Positions 7,360-14,767 of a stretch of 24,967 nt of DNA are shown piece by piece. The notes below the pieces were generated by a model. That model was not told the DNA's origin. It did no database searches and worked only from the letters and a program-made list of their open reading frames with translations. The number at the start of each line of letters is the position of its first letter. The first letter of the stretch is position 1. The stretch spans positions 1-24,967 of the forward strand of contig DASPTT010000139.1 of the NCBI GenBank assembly GCA_035623275.1, given 5' to 3'. The DNA is from DASPTT01 sp035623275. GTDB lineage: Bacteria; Actinomycetota; Acidimicrobiia; Acidimicrobiales; UBA8190. Made by a program: the position numbers and the translations under genes.

Positions 7360-8274
7360 CTACCCCAGGCCCAGTCGGGCGGTGCCGGCGTGCACGGCGG
7401 CGGAGCCGCACACGCTTGCCGGCTGCCCGGCGGTCAGCGCGCACAGGGCCGCGTCGAGCTCGTTCGCCGCGCCGAGGATGGCCTGGGTCCCCGGGTCCGT
7501 CGGGTCGTCCAGTGCCCCCGCGATCTGCGCCATCGACTCGCCGGCGAGGATGCCGGGCGAAATCCCGATGGCCGCACCCCGCGCGACCAGGCGGTTGCCG
7601 GCGTCGAGGAACGGGAGGACGGGTCCGGTGGCCGACGCCGTCCCGTAGTGGTGCAGCAGGTTGGTGGCCAGCGAGCTGGGCTGGTCCAGGCTGGGCACGC
7701 CGGCCGGGGCGGTGGTCGAGGGCTGGTCCGCGTAGGCCTCGGTGACGTCGAGCGTGAGGTAGCGGCTCGAGTAGCGGGAGCCGTCGAAGGTGAAGGTGGC
7801 GGTCTTGGCGAAGACCTGGTTGGGAGCCGACGACGTCTGGCCGAGACGGGCGAAGGTCCCGAAGCGCGCCAGCGCCGCCACCACGACCCAACGCTCGGCC
7901 GCGCAGTACGGACAGAACTCCGCGCCGACGAAGACCACCGCCGGCTTACCCCCCACGGTCGGCACCGGCTGGCCGCTCAGGAGGTCCGGGAGCGGGTCGG
8001 TCACGGCCGGTGCGCCCACGGCGTCGTAGGTTGCGGCCGGCACCGATGTGGCCGCCTGGACCACCCCCCCCGGTGCCGGCGCCACGGCGGGACCGGAGAG
8101 CCCGCTGGCCACGGTGGCCGCACCCTGAGTGATCTTGAGCACGAGCAGGACCACGACGATGGCCAGCACCAGGGCGATGAGGGCCCAGGTGGCGAGGGCC
8201 AGGGGGATCCGGCGCGTCGGCCGGGCCCCGGGGGCGGCGGGGTCGTCGCTCTGGCGGACGGGGGCTACGGCCAT
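7360..8274 (-). CDS. Membrane-anchored DUF929 thioredoxin-like protein
   Basis: ATG at 8274 gives 304 residues. A cytoplasmic Arg/Pro-rich segment is followed by one membrane helix at about 25-47 (LALATWALIALVLAIVVVLL). The remainder is extracytoplasmic, with an Ala/Pro/Val linker and then a DUF929 domain. The hallmark is GAEFCPYCAAERW, with C121 and C124 forming a CPYC pair like that of glutaredoxin, followed by ALARFGTF. This suggests a thiol-disulfide role outside the membrane, but DUF929 has no firmly assigned biochemical function that I can cite. Two further cysteines near the C terminus (ALCALTAGQPASVC) could form a structural disulfide. It precedes the acyl-CoA synthetase on the same strand. 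Confidence 0.88.
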   Translation of the reverse strand: MAVAPVRQSDDPAAPGARPTRRIPLALATWALIALVLAIVVVLLVLKITQGAATVASGLSGPAVAPAPGGVVQAATSVPAATYDAVGAPAVTDPLPDLLSGQPVPTVGGKPAVVFVGAEFCPYCAAERWVVVAALARFGTFARLGQTSSAPNQVFAKTATFTFDGSRYSSRYLTLDVTEAYADQPSTTAPAGVPSLDQPSSLATNLLHHYGTASATGPVLPFLDAGNRLVARGAAIGISPGILAGESMAQIAGALDDPTDPGTQAILGAANELDAALCALTAGQPASVCGSAAVHAGTARLGLG

Positions 8275-8424
8275 GGCGGGGTGTCGGTTCGGGCGCCCGA
8301 TCCGGTGTGGATCCGGGGTGCGACCCCGACAGGTTACCGAGAGGCACCGCATGGTCCTTCGCCGCGCGGCGTTGTCCTCGTACGCTTACGGAGGGCGCGG
8401 GCGGCAGCACGGAGGGGTGTGCGC

Positions 8425-9276
8425 GTGGGGGAGACCGTCAAGCTGGCGTGGCAGCGGATGGTGTGCGACGGCGCAGCCGTCACCCACGGGACGGCGGGCT
8501 GCGGGCCGCCGGTCCTCTTCCTGCACGGCTGGGGCGTGGGCCCGCGTTCGTACGCAGGTGCCCTGGGGCGGCTGGCCGAGGCCGGGTGCGCCGTCGCCGC
8601 CCCGGCCCAACCGGGTTTCGGTGGCACCACCGGGCTGGACCCGGCGCAGCGGCACTTCCAGGGTTACGGCCGCTGGGTCGCCCGGTACCTCGACACCGTC
8701 GCCGTCGACGAACCGGTGGTGGTCGTGGGGCACTCTTTCGGCGGCGGGGTCGCCCTGCAATTCGCCCACGACCATCCCGAGCGGGTCCGGGCGGTGGTGC
8801 TGTGCAACGCGGTCGGCGGCCCGCATCGCTACGGCCGCAGCGAGCACCGGCCGATGAGCGCTCGTCCGCTGTGGGAGTGGGGTCGCGAGCTCGGGGCAGA
8901 TCTCTTCGGCCTGTCGTCGGTCATCCGGATCCTCCCGCCTCTGCTCGAGGAGGCCGTCCCCAACTTCGTCCAGCACCCGATGGCCATGTGGCACGTTGCC
9001 GAGTTCGTCCGCCGGGCCGACCTGCTGACCGAGGCCGCCTCCGTCGCCCGCCGGGGGACTCCACTGACGGTGGTGTGGTCCGATCGTGACCGGTTGGTCC
9101 CCCACGCCGCGTTCGCCGCGCTGTGCGACGCTGCCGGCGTGGAGGGCCAGGTGGTCGACGGGTTCCACAGCTGGATGATCGGCGACCCGGTGCGCTTCGC
9201 CGACATCGTGTGGCGCGCCACCGTTGAGGCCGGCGCGGTGGACCACATGCTGGTGCGCCCGCCGGTGTCCGCCTGA
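8425..9276 (+). CDS. Alpha/beta hydrolase
   Basis: This 283-residue alpha/beta-hydrolase fold protein has a complete-looking triad. The nucleophile is S104 in VVGHSFGGG, the acid is D222 (or D220) in VVWSDRDRLVP, and the base is H248 in DGFHSWMIGDP. The oxyanion-hole loop is LHGWGVGP at 33-40. A helical cap lies between about 130 and 205. No signal peptide is seen, so it is probably cytoplasmic. GTG 8425 is chosen because GGAGGGG at 8411-8417 lies 7 nt upstream; GTG 8419 is an alternative that adds two residues. The much longer open frame upstream is antisense to the synthetase and DUF929 genes and is not coding. Substrate unknown; an esterase, lipase or C-C hydrolase would all fit. Confidence 0.9.
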   Translation: MGETVKLAWQRMVCDGAAVTHGTAGCGPPVLFLHGWGVGPRSYAGALGRLAEAGCAVAAPAQPGFGGTTGLDPAQRHFQGYGRWVARYLDTVAVDEPVVVVGHSFGGGVALQFAHDHPERVRAVVLCNAVGGPHRYGRSEHRPMSARPLWEWGRELGADLFGLSSVIRILPPLLEEAVPNFVQHPMAMWHVAEFVRRADLLTEAASVARRGTPLTVVWSDRDRLVPHAAFAALCDAAGVEGQVVDGFHSWMIGDPVRFADIVWRATVEAGAVDHMLVRPPVSA

Positions 9277-9330
9277 CCGCCCCGGACCGCCCGACCGCCG
9301 CGGTCCGCCCGACCGCCCCGGTCCGCCCGA
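9277..9330 (+). repeat. Three 18-bp tandem repeats after the hydrolase stop
   Basis: The units CCGCCCCGGACCGCCCGA (9277-9294), 9295-9312 and 9313-9330 differ from each other at one or two positions (C/G at 6, A/T at 10). They begin at the base after the TGA and end 23 nt before the Nudix start codon. They may form GC-rich structure or reflect polymerase slippage. Confidence 0.85.
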
Positions 9331-9353
9331 CCGGTCGTCGCTAGCCTGGCGGG

Positions 9354-10313
9354 GTGCCGGATCCCGCTGACGGCGACGTCACCCACGCCGTCGCCCCCGC
9401 CATCGTTCCCGCGCGTGACGCGGCGACGATCATGCTCGTGCGCGATGGTGCCGGCGGGGCGCTCGAGGTGTGCATGGTGCGACGCCATCTCGACTCGGAC
9501 TTCGTCGGCGGCGCCTACGTCTTCCCGGGCGGGAAGCTCGACGAGGCCGATCGCGGCGAGACCGCCACTGCCACCTGCATCGGGCGCGACGACAGCCAGG
9601 CGAGCACGTTGCTCGGCGTTGCACGCGGGGGCCTGGCGTTCTGGGTGGCCGCCCTGCGCGAGTGCTTCGAGGAGGCGGGCGTCCTCCTGTGCTACCGCCG
9701 AGGGGCTCGGCCGGGCGACGAGCCCGTCGACGCCAGGGACCCCGAGGAGCGTGCCCGGCTGACGGCCATGCGCGCCCGGCTGCTCGCCGCCGGTCACGAG
9801 GCCGACTTCCTCGGCGCCTGCGCGCAGGAGGACCTGTGCCTGGCGGTCGACCGCGTCCACTACTTCAGCCACTGGATCACGCCCGAGCCCGCGCCCAAGC
9901 GCTACGACACGCGCTTCTTCGTGGCCGCCCTGCCGCCCGGCCAGGTTCCCGTGCACGACGACCTCGAGACCGTGGACACCGTGTGGGTGGAGCCGGCCGA
10001 CGCGCTGGCCCGGGCCCAGGCGGGCGAGTTCGACCTCATCTTCCCGACCATGAAGAACCTGGAGGCCATCAGCCGTTTCGCCACGGCGGCCGAGCTGCTC
10101 GTCGCCGCCGCCGTCGTCGAGCAGGTCCCGGCGGTCCTGCCACGGGTGGTCGTCGACGAACGCGGGTTCCGGATCCTGCTGCCCGGCGACGAGGGCTACG
10201 ACGAGGCCGTCACCCGGCCGGCCGAGGCCGCCGCGTCGCGTGCCGCGAGCACCCACGATGTGGCCGAGGCCATCCGCAGCATCGGCATCGACGGCCGGGC
10301 CGAGCGGCGATGA
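9354..10313 (+). CDS. NUDT19-like Nudix hydrolase
   Basis: This 319-residue protein (GTG start) has a split Nudix box. FPGGKLDEAD is at 57-66 and RECFEEAGV at 102-110, so about 35 residues are inserted where the normal box has a short spacer. That arrangement is known from NUDT19-type acyl-CoA/CoA diphosphatases. The metal-binding REcfEEaG glutamates are intact. HYFSHWITPEPAPKRYDTRFF in the middle is also typical of the NUDT19 group. Hydrolysis of CoA or acyl-CoA is therefore likely but unproven. Its stop overlaps the start of the next gene (ATGA), so the two are translationally coupled. The Shine-Dalgarno (GGCGGG) is weak. Confidence 0.9.
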   Translation: MPDPADGDVTHAVAPAIVPARDAATIMLVRDGAGGALEVCMVRRHLDSDFVGGAYVFPGGKLDEADRGETATATCIGRDDSQASTLLGVARGGLAFWVAALRECFEEAGVLLCYRRGARPGDEPVDARDPEERARLTAMRARLLAAGHEADFLGACAQEDLCLAVDRVHYFSHWITPEPAPKRYDTRFFVAALPPGQVPVHDDLETVDTVWVEPADALARAQAGEFDLIFPTMKNLEAISRFATAAELLVAAAVVEQVPAVLPRVVVDERGFRILLPGDEGYDEAVTRPAEAAASRAASTHDVAEAIRSIGIDGRAERR

Positions 10314-11224
10314 GCGGCCAGCCCGGCGACACCGGCGACACCGGCTACACCGGCGACACCGGCGACACCGGCGAAATGGACCCGGCCGCCGTCGCCGCGG
10401 CCGGCCGCCCCACGCGGCTGACGCCGTCGGTCGTGCGGGTCACCGCCCCCAACCCGGGGATGATGACGGGACCGGGGACCAACACGTACCTGGTGGGTGG
10501 CGACGACGAGCTCGTCGCTCTCGATCCCGGGCCTGACGACGAGGGCCACCTCGACCTCGTCGCCCAGGTCGGCGCCGGGCGCATCCGTCACATCGTCGTC
10601 ACCCACACCCACCCCGACCATGCGCCGGGGGCGTCGGGCCTGGCGGCCCGCACGGGCGCTGAGGTCGTCGGCTTCGACGCCCGCGACGGGTTCACGCCGG
10701 ACCGCCGAGCCACCGACGGCTTCACGCTGGCCGTGGATGGCCGCCGGCTACAGGCGCTGCACACTCCCGGGCACGCGTCGAACCACCTGTGCTGGCTCCT
10801 GGTCGAGGAGGGGATCGTCTTCTCGGGCGATCACGTCATGCAGGGGTCCACCGTCGTGATCGCCCCGCCCGACGGTGACATGGCGACCTACCTCGCCAGC
10901 TTGCGCCGGCTCCGGGAGCTCGAGCCCCCGGCGCGGGCCATCGCGCCCGGCCACGGCTCGTTGCTCGACGACCCGGCGTCGGTGGTGGACGGGATCATCG
11001 CCCACCGCCTCGAGCGCGAGGCCAAGGTCGCCGACGCACTCGGTGCCGCGGGTCGAGCCAGCGTCGACGACCTGCTGCCCAGGGTCTACGCGGACGTCGA
11101 CGAGGCCCTGTACCCCGTCGCCCGCTGTTCGCTGTGGGCGCACCTGCGCAAGCTCGGCGACGAGGGCCGCGCCTTCCCCGACGACCGGGACGACATCGCT
11201 GCGGCGTGGGGCGCCAAGGGCTGA
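10310..11224 (+). CDS. Metallo-beta-lactamase-fold hydrolase, LACTB2-like
   Basis: This 304-residue protein has the metal motif THTHPDH (H99, H101, D103, H104), then H155 in HTPGHASNH, D174 in FSGDHVMQG and H215 in APGHGS, a full dinuclear set. A C-terminal winged-helix segment (about 235-290, EREAKVADALGAAGRASVDDL to WAHLRKLGDEGRA) matches the BLACT_WH architecture of LACTB2, whose human member is an endoribonuclease. Actinobacterial relatives such as Rv3677c are uncharacterised hydrolases. The first 22 residues contain five Gly-Asp-Thr-type triplets encoded by a 9-bp tandem repeat. ATG 10376, after the repeat, is an alternative start. It overlaps the Nudix gene by 4 nt. Confidence 0.92.
   Translation: MSGQPGDTGDTGYTGDTGDTGEMDPAAVAAAGRPTRLTPSVVRVTAPNPGMMTGPGTNTYLVGGDDELVALDPGPDDEGHLDLVAQVGAGRIRHIVVTHTHPDHAPGASGLAARTGAEVVGFDARDGFTPDRRATDGFTLAVDGRRLQALHTPGHASNHLCWLLVEEGIVFSGDHVMQGSTVVIAPPDGDMATYLASLRRLRELEPPARAIAPGHGSLLDDPASVVDGIIAHRLEREAKVADALGAAGRASVDDLLPRVYADVDEALYPVARCSLWAHLRKLGDEGRAFPDDRDDIAAAWGAKG
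10328..10372 (+). repeat. Five 9-bp tandem repeats (GACACCGGC) at the 5' end of the lactamase-fold gene
   Basis: There are four perfect copies, and the third of five reads TACACCGGC. They encode (D/Y)TG triplets at residues 7-21. Because the unit is a multiple of three, length changes keep the frame. Confidence 0.9.
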
Positions 11225-11242
11225 GCGAGCGCCTGCGTCCGT

Positions 11243-11262
11243 CGCCGCGGCGCGAAGCGGCG
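11243..11262. terminator. Possible terminator hairpin after the lactamase-fold gene
   Basis: CGCCGC (11243-11248) and GCGGCG (11257-11262) pair around an 8-nt loop, 18 nt after the stop codon. There is no U-tract. Confidence 0.35.
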
Positions 11263-11321
11263 GGAACGGCGCATGGCGACGGCTCCGGGTGTTGTTCCCC
11301 CGAGTCCAATTGCTGTTGTGA

Positions 11322-11356
11322 TTTGCAAGTAGCTAGCGTTTGCTAACTCTTGCAAA
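11322..11356. repeat. AT-rich interrupted inverted repeat between convergent genes
   Basis: TTTGCAAG (11322-11329) and CTTGCAAA (11349-11356) are perfect 8-bp arms. Inside them TAGC (11334-11337) and GCTA (11342-11345) pair again around a GTTT loop. The whole is a 12-bp stem with a small internal loop. It sits in a clearly AT-rich pocket of the 207-nt gap between the lactamase-fold gene and mrp. It could be a bidirectional terminator, a regulator site or the end of a lost element. No gene was seen here. Confidence 0.6.
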
Positions 11357-11431
11357 GAAAGCGCGCAATTGAGCGCGGAACAAATCGACGAGGTCGTTCC
11401 CCGAGGGTCCGGGCAGGCCCGGTAGCAAGCC

Positions 11432-12610
11432 TCAGGAGGTGGCCGGCGGCTGCTCGAGCGCTACAGCCCGCTCGACCCGCTCGAGCATCTGCGCGGTGCA
11501 GCCGGCGACTTCGACCACGGGGGCGATCTCCTCGACGATGCGCGCCGACATGGCCTCGAACGCCTCGGCGAGCGGCCCGTCCCCGAGGGCCACGGGCGCA
11601 CCGGCGTCACCGGCAGAGGCCATCGCCGGGTGCAAGGGGACGCGGCCGACGAGCGGGACGCCGATGTCCGCGGCCAGCCGTTCGCCACCACCCTCGCCGA
11701 ACAGCGCGTAGCTGGCCCCGTGCTCGCAGGTGAACGCGGCCATGTTCTCGATGACGCCGGCCACCCGCAGGTGTCCCTTGCGCGCCATGTCGGCGGCGCG
11801 CGCCGCCACCTTCTGGGCGGCGATGGGCGGGGTGGTCACCACCAGGACCTCGGCTCGAGGCAGCATCCGCGCCAGGCCCATCTGGACGTCGCCGGTGCCC
11901 GGCGGCATGTCGATCAGCAGGTAGTCGAGCTCACCCCACCGCACGTCCTCGAGGAACTGCTGCACCGCCCGGTTGAGGATGAGGCCCCGCCACATGATGG
12001 CCGTGTCCTCGTCGGCCAGGAACCCCATGGAGACGACCTTGACCCGCCCGGCGCCGACGGCCCGTTCGAGGGGCACGATCTTCTTCGACTCGGCGCGCAG
12101 CTCCCCTGTCATCCCGAGCATCCGGGGCACCGAGAAACCCCAGATGTCGGCGTCGAGGACGCCCACGACGAGGCCCCGGTCGGCCAGCGCGGCGGCCAGG
12201 TTGACGGTGACCGACGACTTGCCGACGCCGCCCTTGCCCGACGACACCGCCAGGACCCGCGCCGTCGGGGGGATGTCCACGTCGAGGGCCCGGTCCTCCT
12301 GGGCCTTGGCCCGGGCCCGGGCCATCAGGGCGGCCCGCTCGGCGTCGTCCATCGTCCCCACGTCGACCTGCACGCCGTGCACGCCGGGCAGGCTCCCGAC
12401 CCGGCGCTCGACGTCGGTGCGCAGCTGGGTTCGAAGCGGGCAGCCGGTGACGGTGAGCGCGATCTCCACGTCGACGAGGCCGTCGTCGCCGACCCGTACG
12501 CCGCGGACCATGCCCAGGTCGACGATGTTGTCGCCCAGCTCCGGGTCGATCACGCCGAGCAATGCGGCCCGCACCGTCTCCTCGGCAGGTGGCGAACGAC
12601 GGTCACCCAC
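11432..12610 (-). CDS. mrp: Mrp/ApbC-type Fe-S cluster carrier ATPase
   Basis: This 392-residue protein (GTG start) joins an N-terminal MIP18/DUF59 domain (about 8-85, with C57 in VTGCPLR) to a ParA-like ATPase. Its deviant Walker A SGKGGVGKSS is at 124-133 and IDMPPGTGD at 233-241. These are the features of Mrp/NBP35 proteins that hold and pass on [4Fe-4S] clusters. The C-terminal CxxC of ApbC-type members is incomplete: FTCEHG keeps C295, but the second Cys is Gly. Mycobacterial Mrp also lacks this pair as I recall it, so this may be lineage-typical. It is divergent from the A-type carrier gene, which supports a shared Fe-S role. Confidence 0.93.
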   Translation of the reverse strand: MGDRRSPPAEETVRAALLGVIDPELGDNIVDLGMVRGVRVGDDGLVDVEIALTVTGCPLRTQLRTDVERRVGSLPGVHGVQVDVGTMDDAERAALMARARAKAQEDRALDVDIPPTARVLAVSSGKGGVGKSSVTVNLAAALADRGLVVGVLDADIWGFSVPRMLGMTGELRAESKKIVPLERAVGAGRVKVVSMGFLADEDTAIMWRGLILNRAVQQFLEDVRWGELDYLLIDMPPGTGDVQMGLARMLPRAEVLVVTTPPIAAQKVAARAADMARKGHLRVAGVIENMAAFTCEHGASYALFGEGGGERLAADIGVPLVGRVPLHPAMASAGDAGAPVALGDGPLAEAFEAMSARIVEEIAPVVEVAGCTAQMLERVERAVALEQPPATS

Positions 12611-12730
12611 GGCCCGATCCTACCGGTCCACCCCGAAATCCCTGGCCGCCGAGCCTGGTCGGTGCGGTCCCGCGCCGGCTCGTCCGGTGCGAACCACCAG
12701 GGGCCCGGCCTGCGTGCGACCCCACCCGGG

Positions 12731-12736
12731 TACAAT
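12731..12736 (+). promoter_or_regulatory. Putative -10 element of the A-type carrier gene
   Basis: TACAAT stands out in GC-rich DNA 37 nt before the GTG start. No convincing -35 is seen at 16-18 nt spacing. Confidence 0.45.
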
Positions 12737-12773
12737 CGTGAGAGCCCGTTCGAGACCAGAAGGGGGCGTCAGC

Positions 12774-13136
12774 GTGACGACCGTATCCAGCGTGTCCATC
12801 GGCAAGCGACCGTCGCCGATCAGCCTGACCGACGCGGCCACCACCAAGGTCGCGGCCCTTCTCGTCGAGGAGGGCAACGGCGAGCTGGCCCTCCGGGTGG
12901 CGGTCCGGCCGGGCGGGTGCTCGGGCTACAGCTACGAGATGTTCTTCGACTCGGAGATCGCCCCCGACGACATCGTGCGCGAGCAGGGGGCGGTGAAGAT
13001 CGTGGTCGACCCGGCCAGCGCCGAGCTGCTCAAGGGCTCGACCCTGGACTACAACGACGGGCTCCAGGGGGCGGGGTTCCACATCACGAACCCCAACGCC
13101 ACCCGCACCTGCGGGTGCGGCTCGTCCTTCAGCTGA
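12774..13136 (+). CDS. A-type iron-sulfur carrier (IscA/SufA/ErpA family)
   Basis: This 120-residue protein has the three conserved cysteines: C49 in RPGGCSGYSYEM, and C113 and C115 in the C-terminal CGCGSSFS. The fold-defining segments LRVAV and NPNATRTCGCG are present. A-type carriers receive clusters from the SUF scaffold and deliver them to target enzymes. The GTG at 12774 follows AAGGGGG with suitable spacing. The divergent neighbour is Mrp. The downstream gene, a protein with two 2Fe-2S sites, overlaps its last 22 nt, so cluster delivery to that product is a plausible local function. ErpA versus IscA orthology cannot be settled here. Confidence 0.95.
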   Translation: MTTVSSVSIGKRPSPISLTDAATTKVAALLVEEGNGELALRVAVRPGGCSGYSYEMFFDSEIAPDDIVREQGAVKIVVDPASAELLKGSTLDYNDGLQGAGFHITNPNATRTCGCGSSFS

Positions 13137-14767
13137 CCCACCTCCCGCCGGCGCCGACCCTGCACCTGCGCGTCGACGGCGCCGACGTCGACGTACCCGA
13201 CGACGGCTCGACCCTCCTCGAGGTGCTGCGTGACCTCGGCCGCCGCGCCGCCAAGGACGGGTGCAGCCCCCAGGGCCAGTGCGGGTGCTGCACGGTCTGG
13301 GTGGACGGGGCCGCCCGCGTCGCCTGCGTGACCCCGGCGCGTCGCGTCGCGGGCCGGGAGATCACCACGCTCGACGGTCTCGAGGCGACTTGCCGCGACC
13401 GCTGGGTGGCGGCCTTCGTCGACACGGGTGCGAGCCAGTGCGGGTTCTGCACGCCTGGGATCATCATGCGCCTGGCTGCGCTGGCCGAACGGCGCCCGGC
13501 CTTCGACGACGGCGACGTGGACCGAGCGCTGGCCGCGCACCTGTGCCGGTGCACGGGCTGGGTGACCATCCGTGCTGCGGCGGCCCGATGGCGGGCCGCC
13601 ACCCTCCAGACCACGGGTCCCGGGACCGGGCGCGACCTGGACGCCGCGGCCCGGCGCGCCGCCCTCGAGTCGGGCGGCCCCCAGGCCGTGGGGCCCGAGG
13701 TGGTCCGGGGGCGCGGGGGTTTTGCCGAGGACACCGCGCCCCCCGATGCCCTCGTCGCCGTCCCCGACGGCCTCGGCGGCTGGGTCGTCGCCGACTCCCT
13801 CCGAGCCGCGCGGGACAAGGCCGGCACCGTCCCCGGACGCAACTCGACCGCCGCGCTGGTCCATCCCCTGGCCCCGCCACCGGGGGACTGGGTGCTGCGC
13901 TTGCAGACCACGTTCGTGGAACCCGCCTACCTGGAGCCGGACGCGTCGTGGTGCACGCCCGGGCGGGCGCCGGCGAGCCCCCTGGCCAACGGGGGCGCGT
14001 TCGGCGGCAAGGCCGACTCGGCGGTCCTGGAGGTGGCGCGCCGGCTGGCCGACGAGCACGGGCGACCGGTGCGGGTCGTGCTCTCCCGGGGGGACGTGGT
14101 GCGCCTGGGGCCCAAGCGCCCGCCGATCGCGGCGGGCGTGCGGCCGGACGGGACCGGCGTCGTGCGCGTCGCCCGGACACCGGGGGCGAGGGGGCTCGAC
14201 GGGTGGTCCGCGGCCCTGGCCGCGGCGGCACCGGGGCTCGAGGTGGAGGAGGTGGCCGTTCCCGGGCCGCCCGTGTCGGCTGCGCTGCGCGGCGCGGGGT
14301 GGGCCGAGGGGGCCGTGCTCATGGCGGTGCTCGACCACGTCGGGCGCGACGTCCCAGCGACCGGCACCCCGGTGACCGGCACCCCGGTGACCGTTCGCAG
14401 CCCGGTCGGCGCGCAGGCCGAAGCCGTGCTCGCGCCCGACGGGTCCCTGAGGGTCACCGTGCAGGCCGGCGACGTGCTCGACGAGGTCGTGCTGCGCTCG
14501 TACGCCCTGGGCGCGGCGCACCAGGCGCTGGGCTGGGTGCGCTCGGAAGGCGTGGCGGTGGATCCGTCGGGTACCGTGCTCGACCTGACCATCCGGTCCT
14601 TCGGCATCGTCCCGGCACGGGACATGCCGTCGGTCGAGGTGGTCGTCCGGGACGGGCCCGGACCAGCCGTCGCCTGCGGCGAGGCGGTGCTCGCCGCGGT
14701 GGCGGGTGCGGTCTGGCTGGCGGACGGACTCGGGCCGCGATGGCCCACGAGCCGAGGAGGAACGTGA
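13115..14767 (+). CDS. Miniature fused 2Fe-2S / molybdenum-hydroxylase-like protein
   Basis: This 550-residue protein has two halves. Residues 18-165 are a complete XDH/CoxS-type iron-sulfur subunit: plant-type cluster C50, C56, C59 and C71, then second cluster C109, C112, C144 and C146 (QCGFCTPG, LCRCTGW). Residues about 190-545 look like a shortened CoxL/XdhB large subunit. Recognisable pieces in order are GRGGFAEDTAPPDALVAV, FVEPAYLEPDASW, NGGAFGGKAD (293-301), VVLSRGDVV, and ARDMPSVEVV with CGEAVLAAVAGA near the end. E523 sits where the catalytic Glu of the family GvGEpp motif falls. The family large subunit is usually about 750 residues, so half is missing. GTG 13115 overlaps the carrier gene by 22 nt and the stop overlaps ridA. 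Activity and molybdenum binding are uncertain. Confidence 0.85.
   Translation: MRLVLQLTHLPPAPTLHLRVDGADVDVPDDGSTLLEVLRDLGRRAAKDGCSPQGQCGCCTVWVDGAARVACVTPARRVAGREITTLDGLEATCRDRWVAAFVDTGASQCGFCTPGIIMRLAALAERRPAFDDGDVDRALAAHLCRCTGWVTIRAAAARWRAATLQTTGPGTGRDLDAAARRAALESGGPQAVGPEVVRGRGGFAEDTAPPDALVAVPDGLGGWVVADSLRAARDKAGTVPGRNSTAALVHPLAPPPGDWVLRLQTTFVEPAYLEPDASWCTPGRAPASPLANGGAFGGKADSAVLEVARRLADEHGRPVRVVLSRGDVVRLGPKRPPIAAGVRPDGTGVVRVARTPGARGLDGWSAALAAAAPGLEVEEVAVPGPPVSAALRGAGWAEGAVLMAVLDHVGRDVPATGTPVTGTPVTVRSPVGAQAEAVLAPDGSLRVTVQAGDVLDEVVLRSYALGAAHQALGWVRSEGVAVDPSGTVLDLTIRSFGIVPARDMPSVEVVVRDGPGPAVACGEAVLAAVAGAVWLADGLGPRWPTSRGGT
14360..14389 (+). repeat. Two 15-bp tandem repeats inside the molybdenum-hydroxylase-like gene
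   Basis: ACCGGCACCCCGGTG occurs twice without a gap and encodes TGTPV twice. It likely forms a flexible linker and keeps the reading frame. Confidence 0.85.

Noticed and set aside
5609..7891. 760-codon minus-strand frame
   Set aside because: Shadow frame of the acyl-CoA synthetase and DUF929 genes, low complexity in Arg/Gly/Pro.
6310..8424. Upstream extension of the alpha/beta hydrolase frame
   Set aside because: Antisense to the synthetase and DUF929 genes; domain similarity begins only after 8425.
11630..13114. Upstream extension of the molybdenum-hydroxylase-like frame
   Set aside because: Antisense to mrp and shifted relative to the A-type carrier; no domain in it.
13049..14521. 490-codon minus-strand frame
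   Set aside because: Antisense shadow of the molybdenum-hydroxylase-like gene with no recognisable domain.
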